Source of the DNA: Armatimonadota bacterium
GTDB taxonomy: Bacteria; Sysuimicrobiota; Sysuimicrobiia; Sysuimicrobiales; Kaftiobacteriaceae
Assembly: GCA_031459765.1 (NCBI GenBank)
Contig: JAVKHY010000004.1
Span: forward strand, 124,001 to 188,000
DNA length: 64,000 nucleotides
Reading direction: 5' to 3'
Each line of letters begins with the position of its first letter. The first letter of the stretch is position 1. The notes beneath the pieces were generated by a model, which had not been told where the DNA came from, searched no databases, and saw only the letters and a program-made list of their open reading frames with translations. This document shows, piece after piece, positions 1 to 8,163 of the stretch. A program made the position numbers and the translations under genes.

Positions 1-1
1 C

Positions 2-265
2 TCCTACGTGCTGGACGGCACCCTGCGCGGCCACGGGACGCTGGTCGCCAGCGCGCCCCTGCAGCTGACCGGCGATGTGGTGTACTGGGGCGCAGTCGTC
101 GCTTCCCGGGGCATAACTCTGGAGGGGCGCGCGGCCCTGTGGGGGGCCGTGGCCACGGACGGTCTCCTGCAGGTCCGGGGAGCCGCCGCCCTGGCCGCCT
201 CCAGCGTGCCCAATGTCCCGCTGGGGCCGGCCGTCGTCGTCATCAGGAGCTGGTGGGAGCGCTAA
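2..265 (+). CDS. C-terminal fragment of a PilX-like pilus-assembly protein (cut by window edge)
   Basis: The gene begins left of the window, and only about 87 C-terminal residues can be read. They are Gly/Ala/Val-rich and built of short alternating strands (TGDVVYWGAVVAS, GRAALWGAVATDG), like the repetitive C-terminal domain of PilX-type or polymer-forming pilus-associated proteins, ending in SWWER. It lies 83 bp upstream of pilM in the same direction, which suggests a pilus-assembly role. The domain resemblance is loose, and the assignment rests mainly on the neighbourhood. No catalytic motif is visible. Confidence 0.45.
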   Translation, partial: SYVLDGTLRGHGTLVASAPLQLTGDVVYWGAVVASRGITLEGRAALWGAVATDGLLQVRGAAALAASSVPNVPLGPAVVVIRSWWER

Positions 266-348
266 CACCGGGCGATCGCGGGCAGAGGATGTAGATAGGG
301 CCCGGGAAGAGGATACCGGGAGACAACCGGAAGACAGGAGAGGGCGCC

Positions 349-1437
349 ATGGGGTTCTTCGGGCCGAAGTCCTACGTGGGAGTGGACATCGGGAGCCGGG
401 CGATCAAGGTTGTGGAGCTGGCCCCCGCCGGCCAGCGCTACCGCCTGTTGCACGCCGGGATGGGCGAGACGCCGGCCGGCACGGTGAAGGAGCGGGAGGT
501 GGTGGACCCTCAGGCCCTGGGGGTCGCGATCCGTCAGGTCCTCTCCTCCGCCGGGGTGAAGGCCGGTCGCGTGGTCTCGGCCGTCGGGGGGCAGGCGGTG
601 ATCGTCCGGGAGCTGAAACTGCCGCCGATGAGCGCCGACGAGCTGCGCCAGGCGGCGCGCTACGAAGCCGAGCGGTACATCCCCTACGCGCTGCGCGAGG
701 TCAACATGGACTTCGATGTCATCGGCGAGACGGTGGAGGACAACCAGAAGAAGGTGGTGATCCTCCTCGTCGCGGCGCGCCAGGAGATCGTGGACAAGCA
801 CGTCGAGGCCCTGGCCGCGGCGGGGCTGCAGCCCTTCGTCCTGGACGTCGAGTCTTTTGCCGTCATGCGCGCCCTCAACCCCCGCACCGACGGCGACGGG
901 GCCGAGGCGGTGGTCGTCGTGGACCTGGGCGCCGAGACCACCGACATCATCATCATGGAGGGCGGGCAGCTGCGTCTGACCCGCAACCTCAGCATCGGCG
1001 GCGACAGCCTGACCAAGGCCATCGCCGCCCGCCTGGACATGGAGTTCAAGACTGCCGAGCAATTGAAGGAAGAAAAAGGCGCCGTGCTGCTCGAGGGCGA
1101 ACCTATGCCCGACGATCGGACGGTGATGGCCCTGCACGATGCGATGCTTCCCATCCTGGGGGACCTGGCCACGGAGATCCGGCGGTCGATGGACTACTTC
1201 CAGACCCGGTGGCGTGAGAGTCGGGTCCGGCGGGTGGTGCTCAGCGGCGGGACGGCGCGGCTGACCAACCTCGACCGCTTCCTGTCCCTGGAGCTGGGCG
1301 TGGAGACCGTCGTGGGCGACCCCTTCGCTCAGTGTGAGATCCCCGGGCACGTCCTGCCCGGAGACGCCCGCCGGCAGATGGCTCCGGCCCTGGCCACGGC
1401 GGTGGGGCTGGCCATGAGAGGAGCGGCCGAGCGATGA
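349..1437 (+). CDS. pilM: Type IV pilus assembly ATPase-fold protein PilM
   Basis: PilM is the cytoplasmic actin-like protein of the type IV pilus alignment complex; it binds the N-terminal tail of PilN. The 362 aa are typical for the family. The N-terminus has the actin-fold phosphate-1 motif VGVDIGSRAIKVVEL, a second phosphate loop VVDLGAETTDII lies near residue 195, and VVLSGGTARL near 300 is the adenosine loop. The start has a CAGGAG ribosome site 8 nt upstream. It heads a translationally coupled pilMNOPQ run, overlapping pilN by 4 bp (ATGA). Family identity is certain by order and motifs. Confidence 0.95.
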   Translation: MGFFGPKSYVGVDIGSRAIKVVELAPAGQRYRLLHAGMGETPAGTVKEREVVDPQALGVAIRQVLSSAGVKAGRVVSAVGGQAVIVRELKLPPMSADELRQAARYEAERYIPYALREVNMDFDVIGETVEDNQKKVVILLVAARQEIVDKHVEALAAAGLQPFVLDVESFAVMRALNPRTDGDGAEAVVVVDLGAETTDIIIMEGGQLRLTRNLSIGGDSLTKAIAARLDMEFKTAEQLKEEKGAVLLEGEPMPDDRTVMALHDAMLPILGDLATEIRRSMDYFQTRWRESRVRRVVLSGGTARLTNLDRFLSLELGVETVVGDPFAQCEIPGHVLPGDARRQMAPALATAVGLAMRGAAER

Positions 1438-1994
1438 TCCGAATCAACCTCCTCCCGCGAGAGCGGGTCCAGCGACGGCCCCTGGGCACCCCCGTCCTGT
1501 TCGTGATAGTTCTCGCCGTGCTGCTGCCGATCGCCATCGGGGCGAGTCTGTGGATGGAGGCGAGGAACAAGGCGGTGGAGCGACAGGTGGCCGAGGTGAA
1601 CCGGCAGATCGACGCGCTCCGGGACCAGGTGCGACGGGTCGAGGAGCTGCGCCGGCAGGTCGAGCAGGCCCGCCGGAAGAGCGATCTCCTGAAAAGCCTG
1701 GAAGCCGCGCGCGTCCCCTGGGACATGATCCTGGAGGAGCTGCGCGCCGTCCTGCCCCAGGACGTCTGGCTGACTCAGATCGAGATGCAGGAAGCCGGGG
1801 CCATGACCTTCAACGGCTACGGGCTGTCCTACACCTCCGTGGCGCGGTTCATGGTCAGCCTGGAGGGCAGCGAGCTGTTCCGGAACATCGACATGCTCAG
1901 CAGCCAGACCCAGATGGTCGGCGGCCGGCAGGTGGTGAGCTTTTCGCTGACCGGACAGTTCGTCCAGGTGCGGAAGGAGGCGAACGTCCGATGA
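1434..1994 (+). CDS. pilN: Type IV pilus inner-membrane protein PilN
   Basis: A bitopic inner-membrane protein linking cytoplasmic PilM to the periplasmic PilO/PilP/PilQ complex. The first residues, MIRINLLP, are the classic PilN motif that binds PilM. One transmembrane helix follows (about residues 20-42), then a coiled coil rich in Arg/Gln/Glu (about 45-90), then a ferredoxin-like periplasmic domain ending near residue 186. It overlaps both neighbours by 4 bp, so PilM, PilN and PilO are probably made in fixed ratio. Length and layout are standard. Confidence 0.95.
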   Translation: MIRINLLPRERVQRRPLGTPVLFVIVLAVLLPIAIGASLWMEARNKAVERQVAEVNRQIDALRDQVRRVEELRRQVEQARRKSDLLKSLEAARVPWDMILEELRAVLPQDVWLTQIEMQEAGAMTFNGYGLSYTSVARFMVSLEGSELFRNIDMLSSQTQMVGGRQVVSFSLTGQFVQVRKEANVR

Positions 1995-2629
1995 GCCGCC
2001 GCGAGCGCATGTTGCTGATCGTCGGACTGGTCGTGGTGGTCTTGCTCGGTTTCTACTACTACGGCTATCTGCCGCGTCAGGCCAGGTATCGTGAGCTGCG
2101 GGCGCAGCTGACCGACCGGCAGACCCAGTTGAGCCGCATGGAAGCCATGGTCCGGGACGCTCCGCGGCTGGAGCAGGAGTATGCCGGCCTCCAGGCGACC
2201 ATCGCGCGGCTGGAAGCGCTGCTGCCGTCGGACAAGGAGACGGCGGTGCTCCTGGTCCAGCTGGAGCAGACGACGCGCAGCCTGGGGATCACCCTGCAGG
2301 CGGTGCGGCCGTCGGCGCTGGAAGGGCCGAGAGCGCAGGCCCCGCCTGGGGCGCCCCCGTCGGGCCGGCCCGCCCCCGGCGCGCCGCCGGCCGCAGGACA
2401 GCCGGCGCCCGGGACGCCGGCACCTGCTCCGGCGATCGAGTACCGTCGCTATCCCATCCAGCTGTCGATCAACGCCAGCTATGCGGAGCTGCTGCGGCTG
2501 ATGACGGCGTTTCAGGAGTTCCCGCGGCTGATCGTCGTGCGCAAGATCGGCGTCACGCCCCGCCAGGTGCCGGACCTGACGGCCTCCCTCGACATCGAAA
2601 CCTACGTGCTGCCCAAGGAGGCGCGCTGA
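1991..2629 (+). CDS. pilO: Type IV pilus inner-membrane protein PilO
   Basis: The 212-aa partner of PilN in the periplasmic alignment complex. It has a short basic N-tail (MSRRER), one transmembrane helix (about 8-26), a coiled coil (about 30-80) and a globular C-terminal domain (about 145-212). A Pro/Ala/Gly-rich linker of roughly 35 residues is inserted before the last domain, which is unusual for PilO. The start was chosen at the ATG that overlaps the pilN stop by 4 bp; it has an AAGGAGG ribosome site inside the end of pilN. Confidence 0.93.
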   Translation: MSRRERMLLIVGLVVVVLLGFYYYGYLPRQARYRELRAQLTDRQTQLSRMEAMVRDAPRLEQEYAGLQATIARLEALLPSDKETAVLLVQLEQTTRSLGITLQAVRPSALEGPRAQAPPGAPPSGRPAPGAPPAAGQPAPGTPAPAPAIEYRRYPIQLSINASYAELLRLMTAFQEFPRLIVVRKIGVTPRQVPDLTASLDIETYVLPKEAR

Positions 2630-3277
2630 ATGGGCCGGATCCGGGAGTTCTTGAGGAGAAATCCGATCGCCGGATGGGCGCTCGGCCTCGTCCTGATCGC
2701 GGGGGCCGGGTACCTGCTGGCCTCCAGGCTCTTCCAATCCGCCCCGCCCGCGGCGGTGGCGCCCCCGCCGCCGGCGCCGAGGGCGACGGCGCCCGAACCG
2801 GCCGCTCCACCCTCGGCGGCTCCCGCGCCGGCGCCACCTCCGGCCGCGGCGCCGCCGTCGGTGGCGCCGCCGGAGGCGACCAGGGTCCCGCCGGGCCCGG
2901 TCGGGAGATCGGATCCCTTCGTCCCGCTGGTGCGGTCGGGTCCTCCGAGCGCGCCGCCTCCGCCCCCGCCGCCTCCTCCGCCACCTGTCCAGCTGCCGCC
3001 GCCGGCGTTTCCCGAGCCGGGCGGCCCGCTTCCTCCCCCGCTGCCCGGACAACCTGCGCCGGGGCCCGAGGCCGGGATGGCCGTCCGCGGCCTGGTCGCC
3101 GACGGTGCCGTCACCGGGGGGGCGGTGGCCGTGGTGGTCATCGGCGGGAAGTCGGAGGTCGTCGCCGCCGGCGACGAGATTGGCGATTTGCGAGTTGTGC
3201 GCGTGGACCCGGTCCGCCGTCTGGTCACGTTTCTCAGGGCCGGCAGACGCTTCGACGTCCGCATGGGAGGTGAATAG
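2630..3277 (+). CDS. pilP: PilP-like pilus protein with long proline-rich linker
   Basis: A 215-aa protein with one N-terminal transmembrane helix (about 14-32), then about 100 residues of Pro/Ala linker including a run of eleven prolines, then a small beta domain (about 150-215). The central GRSDPFVPL matches the conserved segment that precedes the PilP homology region and contacts PilQ and PilN-PilO. Canonical PilP is a lipoprotein; this one lacks a lipobox and appears membrane-anchored by its helix, like GspC of type II secretion. The ATG follows the pilO stop directly. Its identity comes from this motif and its place between pilO and pilQ. Confidence 0.85.
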   Translation: MGRIREFLRRNPIAGWALGLVLIAGAGYLLASRLFQSAPPAAVAPPPPAPRATAPEPAAPPSAAPAPAPPPAAAPPSVAPPEATRVPPGPVGRSDPFVPLVRSGPPSAPPPPPPPPPPPVQLPPPAFPEPGGPLPPPLPGQPAPGPEAGMAVRGLVADGAVTGGAVAVVVIGGKSEVVAAGDEIGDLRVVRVDPVRRLVTFLRAGRRFDVRMGGE

Positions 3278-5032
3278 ATGCGTCGCCTTCTTCCCAGCAT
3301 CATCCTGACTGCGCTGCTGGCGCTCCCCTCACTGGGCACCGGCCCAGCCCTGGCGGCACCGAAGCGCATCACCCAAGTGACGGTGAAGGACTTCGGGAGC
3401 CGGATCGTGGTCGGCATCGTCTCCACCGGCCAGATCCTGTTCCACATCACCGAAGTGCCGTCCCCTCCGCCGCCGCGCGTGGCCATCGACATCCTGGATG
3501 CGGTTGCCGATGAGGCGATTCGTCGGACGACGGTGGTGAACAAGGGGAACGTCCTGCGGGTGCGTGTCGGCCAGTTCGAGGATTCGCCGGCGATCGCGCG
3601 GGTGGTGGTGGACCTGGTGCGTCCGGTTGCGGTGGACATCCAGCGACCCGCGCCCCACATCCTCTCCGTGGGCGTCCCGCAGGTGCCGGTGACCGAGGGG
3701 CAGGCGCGCGCCGCCGCCGCCGCCCCCGTGCCCGTGAGGCCGGCCCAGGCGGCTCCGCCCCTTCCGCCGCAGACGGCGGCGCCGCAGACCGCGCCGCTGA
3801 CGCCGGCCTCGGCGGCCGTCCCGCCGCCCTTCACCGCCGCGCCCGGGACGGGCGTCGTCCGGACGGCCCAGGCGACGGGGCAGGCAACGGGACAGGCGAC
3901 GGGACAGGTCCCGGGGGGGACCATCCGCCTGCTGGAGTTTCGCGGGGTGGCCCTCAGCGACGTGCTGAGCGCGCTGGCCCGGTTGTGTGGATTCAACCTG
4001 GTCACCGACGGATCGGTGCAGGGCTCGATCACGCTCCGTCTGGTGGATGTGACCTGCGAAGACGCCCTGCGCTTCATTCTGGAAGCCAACAACCTGGCCT
4101 TCCGGAGGCTGGGCAAGAACATCATCATCAGTTCGGCGGAGCGCCTGGCGCCGCCGCCGGAAGCCCCGGAGACGATCGCCTACCGCCTGGAGTTCGGCGA
4201 TCCCAACCAGATCCGGGCCGCGGTGGCCGCCGTGGTCCCGGGCGTGCGCGTGGCGGTGGATCCGCGCACCAACTCCCTGCTGATCACCGGCACACCGGCC
4301 CAGCACCAGGAGGTGGTGCGGGTGCTGGGCACCCTCGACGTGCGCATCAACCAGGTCGTGATCCAGGTGCACGCCATCGAGGTGAGCACCAGCGTGCTGA
4401 AAGACCTGGGCCTGCTGTCTCCTCCCGATCCGTCGACTACCGTCGGATCGCTCGGCGGCTGGATCCTGGACAGCGCCCAGAACCGGATCACCTTCGCCCT
4501 CTCCGACAACCCGCTGCTGCAGTTCCGGCTCCGGGCGCTGATCACCGAGGGCAAGGCGAGCATTCTCAGCGCTCCGCGGATCGCCACGCTCGACGGGAAC
4601 AAGGCGTCCATCCTGCTCGGCGACCGCGTGCCGATCTTCACGGTGACGACCCAGGCCGGCGTGACCACGACGACCGTGACCTTCGTGGACGTCGGCGTCA
4701 AGATGGAGGTCACGCCCCGCGTGAACAACGAAGGCCTGGTGACCCTGGCCATCCGGCCGGAGGTCAGTTCCGTGGCGGAGATCATCACCGGCCCCGGTGG
4801 GCAGCAGGCGCCCCGGGTGGCCACGCGTTCGGCGGAGACCACCCTGACCGTCTCCTCCGGCCAGACCATCGTGCTGGGCGGGCTCATCAGCCGGGAGGAG
4901 CGGGCGACGATGGTCCGGGTCCCCCTGCTCGGGGACATTCCCATCATCGGCGAACTGTTCCGCTTCCGGAGCGTGGACCGGCGTGAGAGCGAGGTGATCT
5001 TCCTCATCTCGCCCACAGTGATCAAGCAGTGA
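3278..5032 (+). CDS. pilQ: Type IV pilus secretin PilQ
   Basis: The outer-membrane secretin ring through which the pilus exits. It has a signal peptide (residues 1-26, ending ALA-AP), an AMIN-like beta domain (about 30-130), a Pro/Ala/Gln linker with tandem ATGQ repeats (about 150-210), a secretin N0/STN domain (about 215-280), an N1 domain (about 300-375) and the secretin beta-barrel (about 380-584). The barrel shows VPIFTV and, near the end, the secretin signature VPLLGDIPIIGELF. An AGGTGA ribosome site precedes the ATG. Its presence implies an outer membrane. Confidence 0.96.
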   Translation: MRRLLPSIILTALLALPSLGTGPALAAPKRITQVTVKDFGSRIVVGIVSTGQILFHITEVPSPPPPRVAIDILDAVADEAIRRTTVVNKGNVLRVRVGQFEDSPAIARVVVDLVRPVAVDIQRPAPHILSVGVPQVPVTEGQARAAAAAPVPVRPAQAAPPLPPQTAAPQTAPLTPASAAVPPPFTAAPGTGVVRTAQATGQATGQATGQVPGGTIRLLEFRGVALSDVLSALARLCGFNLVTDGSVQGSITLRLVDVTCEDALRFILEANNLAFRRLGKNIIISSAERLAPPPEAPETIAYRLEFGDPNQIRAAVAAVVPGVRVAVDPRTNSLLITGTPAQHQEVVRVLGTLDVRINQVVIQVHAIEVSTSVLKDLGLLSPPDPSTTVGSLGGWILDSAQNRITFALSDNPLLQFRLRALITEGKASILSAPRIATLDGNKASILLGDRVPIFTVTTQAGVTTTTVTFVDVGVKMEVTPRVNNEGLVTLAIRPEVSSVAEIITGPGGQQAPRVATRSAETTLTVSSGQTIVLGGLISREERATMVRVPLLGDIPIIGELFRFRSVDRRESEVIFLISPTVIKQ

Positions 5033-5046
5033 GGGGGAGGTGCGCG

Positions 5047-5481
5047 ATGAGGCGCGCGCTGTTCGTCCTGCTGCTCCTCGGCGTCGCCTGGGTCCCCACC
5101 GCGGCGGCCCAGGCCCCCGCCCCGGCGCAGCCCCTGCCGCCCTTCGACACCCTGCGGTTCTACGACCAGGCGCGGTTCGAAGCGGCGATCGCCCCCTACG
5201 CCCAGGCGGTGGCCCGCAACGCGAACGACGCACGGGCGCACTACTGGCTGGGGGTCGCCTACCTGCACGCCGCGCGGTTGCACCGCTTCGGCCTGGCACC
5301 GTGGGCCGCCGATCACGCCGGGCGGGCCGTCGCCTCCCTTGAGCGGGCGCTGCAGCTGCAGCCGGCCATCGAGGTGATGCTGGTCCTGGCCGATGCCTAC
5401 GCTCTGGTGGGAGCCCAGGACAAGCTCAACGAGCTGAATGTCCGTCTCGCCGCCCTGGCCCGCCCGCAGCCGCTCCGCTGA
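5047..5481 (+). CDS. Secreted TPR-containing protein in the pilus operon
   Basis: A 144-aa protein with a signal peptide (MRRALFVLLLLGVAWVP, cleavage near AAA-QA) followed by two to three tetratricopeptide-like helix pairs (YWLGVAYLHAARL, AVASLERALQLQP). I chose the ATG six bases after a GGGGGAGG ribosome site rather than an in-frame GTG at 5029 that overlaps the pilQ stop. By position and TPR fold it could be a periplasmic helper of PilQ assembly, in the manner of PilF/Tgl pilotins. No lipobox is visible, so that role is only a guess. Confidence 0.75.
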   Translation: MRRALFVLLLLGVAWVPTAAAQAPAPAQPLPPFDTLRFYDQARFEAAIAPYAQAVARNANDARAHYWLGVAYLHAARLHRFGLAPWAADHAGRAVASLERALQLQPAIEVMLVLADAYALVGAQDKLNELNVRLAALARPQPLR

Positions 5482-5515
5482 CCGGTTCCACCGTATCGCG
5501 AGCCTTTCAGAGTAC

Positions 5516-5555
5516 TCGAACCGCCGCACTCCCGATTCGGGATGCGGCGGTTCGA
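5516..5555. repeat. Long perfect inverted repeat (hairpin) between pilus genes
   Basis: A 13-bp perfect stem (TCGAACCGCCGCA with its complement) encloses a second 5-bp stem TCCCG/CGGGA, so nearly all 40 bases pair. No run of T follows on either strand, so it is a poor intrinsic terminator. It may be a genome-wide palindromic repeat, an mRNA stabiliser behind the pil operon, or a protein site. I found no second copy in the window. Confidence 0.7.
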
Positions 5556-5640
5556 ACTGTGACGGGGGTCCTGGCGTCCGGTCCATCCGCGGCATGGCGC
5601 GGCCCGGCAGGGTGTGGTCTGATGCTGCTCGGGATCCGCG

Positions 5641-6123
5641 ATGCGTCGGCGACAGGCCGGATGGACGCTGGTCGAGCTCCTGGTGGTCCTGACGCTCGTG
5701 GCCGCGGCGGCGGCCGGGCTGTGGCGCCTGCAGCCGTTGCGCGGCCGGCTGGCCCTGCGGGTCGCCGCCACGGCGCTGGTCAGCGACCTCCGCATGGTGC
5801 AGGCCCGCAGCCTCGGGGAGCGGAATCCCGACCGGGCCCACGGCCTTGTGCTGTCCGTGGGTTCGGACCGGTACCTGCGGGTTGTGCGCACCGCCGGAGT
5901 GGTGGAGGCGGCGGAGATGCGGATCCTCCCGTTCGGCGTGCGCATCACCTACGCGCGATTCGGCGGCGCGGTGCCGACGACCGTGTGGTTCACCGGCGGG
6001 AGCTGGTTTGGCGCGCCGTCCGGCGGGGGCACGGTCACCCTGGCCAGCGGCCCGCTCCGGCTGTGCGTGCGCCTGATGCCGGCAACCGGCCGGGCGCGCG
6101 TGGCGCACACGGGGTGCCCGTAG
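5641..6123 (+). CDS. Type IV prepilin, FimT/GspH-like minor pilin
   Basis: A 160-aa prepilin. The short basic leader MRRRQAG ends in the Gly cleaved by prepilin peptidase, followed by WTLVELLVVLTLVA with Glu at mature position 5 and a hydrophobic helix. The first mature residue is Trp rather than the usual Phe. The C-terminal part is a beta-rich GspH/FimT-type globular domain with a Cys pair (C142 and C159) that could form a disulfide. It probably belongs to the pilus locus just upstream, as a tip or minor pilin. Confidence 0.85.
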   Translation: MRRRQAGWTLVELLVVLTLVAAAAAGLWRLQPLRGRLALRVAATALVSDLRMVQARSLGERNPDRAHGLVLSVGSDRYLRVVRTAGVVEAAEMRILPFGVRITYARFGGAVPTTVWFTGGSWFGAPSGGGTVTLASGPLRLCVRLMPATGRARVAHTGCP

Positions 6124-6233
6124 GCCCCCGCCCCCGCACAGGGATGCCCCCGCGCAGGGAAGCCTCGGACAGGGGCGAAACTCTGTCCCCCGGGCCGCTC
6201 CGCTCAACAGATCCCTGACGACAGGAGAGACCG

Positions 6234-7295
6234 ATGGTCCGCGTGGAGCGCCTCCGCGCGCTCATGGAGGAGCGCGGTGTGGAGGCGATGCTGATCCAGA
6301 AGGCCGAGAACCGACGTCACCTCACCGGATTCACCGGATCCGCCGGGGTCGTCCTCGTCACGCCGCGGGAGGCGCTCCTGCTCGTGGACTTCCGCTATGT
6401 CGAGCAGGCGGGCGTGGAGGCCTCCGGATTCGAGGTGATCAAAGCCGACCGGCAGTTCATCGACACGCTGGTCGAGGTCGTCGCGGCCCGGGGGCTCCGG
6501 CGCATCGGATTCGAAAGCGACGGGCTCACCTACAAGCAGTACGACGATTTCTCCCGCCGCCTCGCTCCCGCCTCGCTGGTTCCCATAGACGGGGTGGACC
6601 GCCTGCGCTGGGTTAAAGACCGCGAGGAGATCGAGCGCATCACCCGCGCCGTCGAGATCGCCGACCGTGCCTTCGCCCACATCCGGGGGATGCTCCGGCC
6701 GGGAGCGGTGGAGCGCGACCTCGCCATCGAGATGGAGTTCTTCATGCGCCGCCAAGGGGCGGAAAAGGAGGCGTTCGAGACCATCGTGGCCAGCGGGCCG
6801 CGATCGGCGCTCCCCCACGGGCGTGCCAGCGACCGCGCCCTGGGGGCGGGGGAGTTCGTCACCCTGGACTTCGGGGCGATGGTGGACGGCTACGTCTCCG
6901 ACTGCACCCGCACCGTGGTCCTGGGAGAAACGACCCCCAGGCACGAGGAGATCTACGGGATCGTGCTCCGGGCCCAGCAGGAGGCGCTGGCCGGTCTCAG
7001 ACCGGGAATGACCGGTCGGGAGGCGGACGCTCTGGCGCGGAACGTCATCGCCGCGTCCGGGTACGGCGAGGCCTTCGGCCACAGCCTGGGTCACGGCGTC
7101 GGCCTGGCCGTTCACGAGGGGCCGACGCTCTCGCCGCGCGAGGAGGCCGTGCTCTCGCCCGGCATGGTGGTCACGGTGGAGCCGGGGATCTACCTTCCGG
7201 GCTGGGGCGGGGTGCGTATCGAGGACCTCGTCGTGATCACCGCCGACGGCTGCCGCGTGCTGACCCGCGCGCCGAAGGAGTTGTCGGTCCCGTAG
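6234..7295 (+). CDS. pepQ: Xaa-Pro aminopeptidase/dipeptidase (M24 family)
   Basis: A cytoplasmic metallopeptidase that removes N-terminal residues before proline, with a creatinase-like N-terminal domain (1-125) and a pita-bread catalytic domain (130-353). Metal ligands are visible: Asp in LDFGAMVDGYVSDCTR (two), His in GHSLGHGVG, and Glu in TVEPGIYLPG and RIEDLV. The length of 353 aa is standard. An AGGAG site precedes the ATG by 6 nt. The neighbouring efp repeats a Firmicutes-type yqhT-efp order, a reasonable functional pairing because both concern proline-containing proteins. Confidence 0.93.
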   Translation: MVRVERLRALMEERGVEAMLIQKAENRRHLTGFTGSAGVVLVTPREALLLVDFRYVEQAGVEASGFEVIKADRQFIDTLVEVVAARGLRRIGFESDGLTYKQYDDFSRRLAPASLVPIDGVDRLRWVKDREEIERITRAVEIADRAFAHIRGMLRPGAVERDLAIEMEFFMRRQGAEKEAFETIVASGPRSALPHGRASDRALGAGEFVTLDFGAMVDGYVSDCTRTVVLGETTPRHEEIYGIVLRAQQEALAGLRPGMTGREADALARNVIAASGYGEAFGHSLGHGVGLAVHEGPTLSPREEAVLSPGMVVTVEPGIYLPGWGGVRIEDLVVITADGCRVLTRAPKELSVP

Positions 7296-7439
7296 GCCGG
7301 GCCCGCGGGGTGCCGGCGCCGGATGCGGAGGGTTGCTGGCGCCGGATGCGGATTGGTAAAGTGAAAGATTGGCGGGATCCGCACAGGGCATCTCGGATCC
7401 CTGTTGTTGATCTTCGCCGTTGATCTTCGGGAGGGTGGC

Positions 7440-8000
7440 ATGATCGCCAGCGGAGAATTCCGGCCCGGCGTCGTCGTCGAGCTGGACGGCGAGTTGTTCG
7501 CCGTGGTCCAGACTCATCACCACAAGCGCGCCCAGCGTCAGGCCTTCGTGCGGGCGAAGCTGAGGAATGTGCGGACGGGCGCCGTGCTGGAGCGGAACTT
7601 CACCTCCGACGAGCGCGTCCGGCAGGTGTACCTCGACCGCAAGCCGATGCAGTTTCTCTACGTCCAGGGCGACGAGTACGTGATGATGGACCACGAGACC
7701 TTCGAGCAGCTGCCCCTACACCGGGACCTACTGGGCGACGCGGTGCACTTCCTCAAGGAGAACACCGATGTGACCGTGGTGTTCTACGAGGGGCGGCCGA
7801 TCGGCGTCGAGCTGCCCAACACCGTGGAGCTCCAGGTGGTGGAGACCTCGCCGGGATTCCGCGGGGACACCGCGGCGGGCAGCAGCAAGCCGGCGCGTCT
7901 GGAGACGGGGGTCACCGTGCAGGTGCCCTTTTTCGTCAACGTGGGCGACCGGGTGCGTGTGGACACGCGGACCGGCCAGTACCTGGAACGCGTGAAGTAG
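7440..8000 (+). CDS. efp: Translation elongation factor P with an unusual tip loop
   Basis: EF-P relieves ribosomes stalled at polyproline by reaching into the peptidyl-transferase centre. The 186 aa show the KOW-like domain, the OB domain (MQFLYVQGDEYVMMD) and the C-terminal OB signature (GVTVQVPFFVNVGDRVRVDT RTG). At the loop that normally bears the modified Lys or Arg (PGKG or LGRG), this protein reads HHHKRAQRQAF. Gapless alignment puts Gln32 at the tip, flanked by Arg33 and Arg30. The start is the ATG after GGGAGGG. The pilus proteins just upstream are very proline-rich and so are plausible clients. Confidence 0.93.
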   Translation: MIASGEFRPGVVVELDGELFAVVQTHHHKRAQRQAFVRAKLRNVRTGAVLERNFTSDERVRQVYLDRKPMQFLYVQGDEYVMMDHETFEQLPLHRDLLGDAVHFLKENTDVTVVFYEGRPIGVELPNTVELQVVETSPGFRGDTAAGSSKPARLETGVTVQVPFFVNVGDRVRVDTRTGQYLERVK

Positions 8001-8027
8001 CGTCCTCCGCGCAGCCCACCGAGAGGT

Positions 8028-8056
8028 TTGCCCGGGGGTCCCGTCCCTGCTATAAT
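8028..8056 (+). promoter_or_regulatory. Sigma-70 promoter upstream of nusB
   Basis: TTGCCC (-35), a 17-bp spacer and a perfect TATAAT (-10) preceded by TGC, an extended -10. Transcription should start near 8063, giving a leader of about 100 nt before nusB. The same TGCTATAAT box precedes the tRNA-Pro gene. Confidence 0.75.
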
Positions 8057-8062
8057 TCCTTC

Positions 8063-8163
8063 GTGCTGGACCACCCACGGGTTGTACGTCGCGGGCCTGG
8101 CCCGACGGACGTCGAGGCCGGGACGGCGAGCCACCCGGTCATCCCAGGGTGGTTCTTTCGTTG
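8063..8163 (+). promoter_or_regulatory. Structured 5' leader of nusB, possible attenuator
   Basis: The leader contains ACCACCC at 8070-8076, CCACCC at 8131-8136 and GGGTGGT at 8147-8153. The last can pair with either of the first two, giving mutually exclusive hairpins. The downstream hairpin is followed by TTCTTTCG and traps the only GGGTGG that could serve as a ribosome site. Between them lies an independent hairpin, CGTC-GGGC-CTG-GCCC-GACG (8087-8107). This is a classic attenuator layout; the ligand and the regulation are unknown. Confidence 0.45.

Noticed and set aside
7315-7352. Direct repeat GGCGCCGGATGCGGA occurring twice before efp
   Set aside because: Two copies only, in GC-rich spacer DNA; too short and too few to claim an array or operator.
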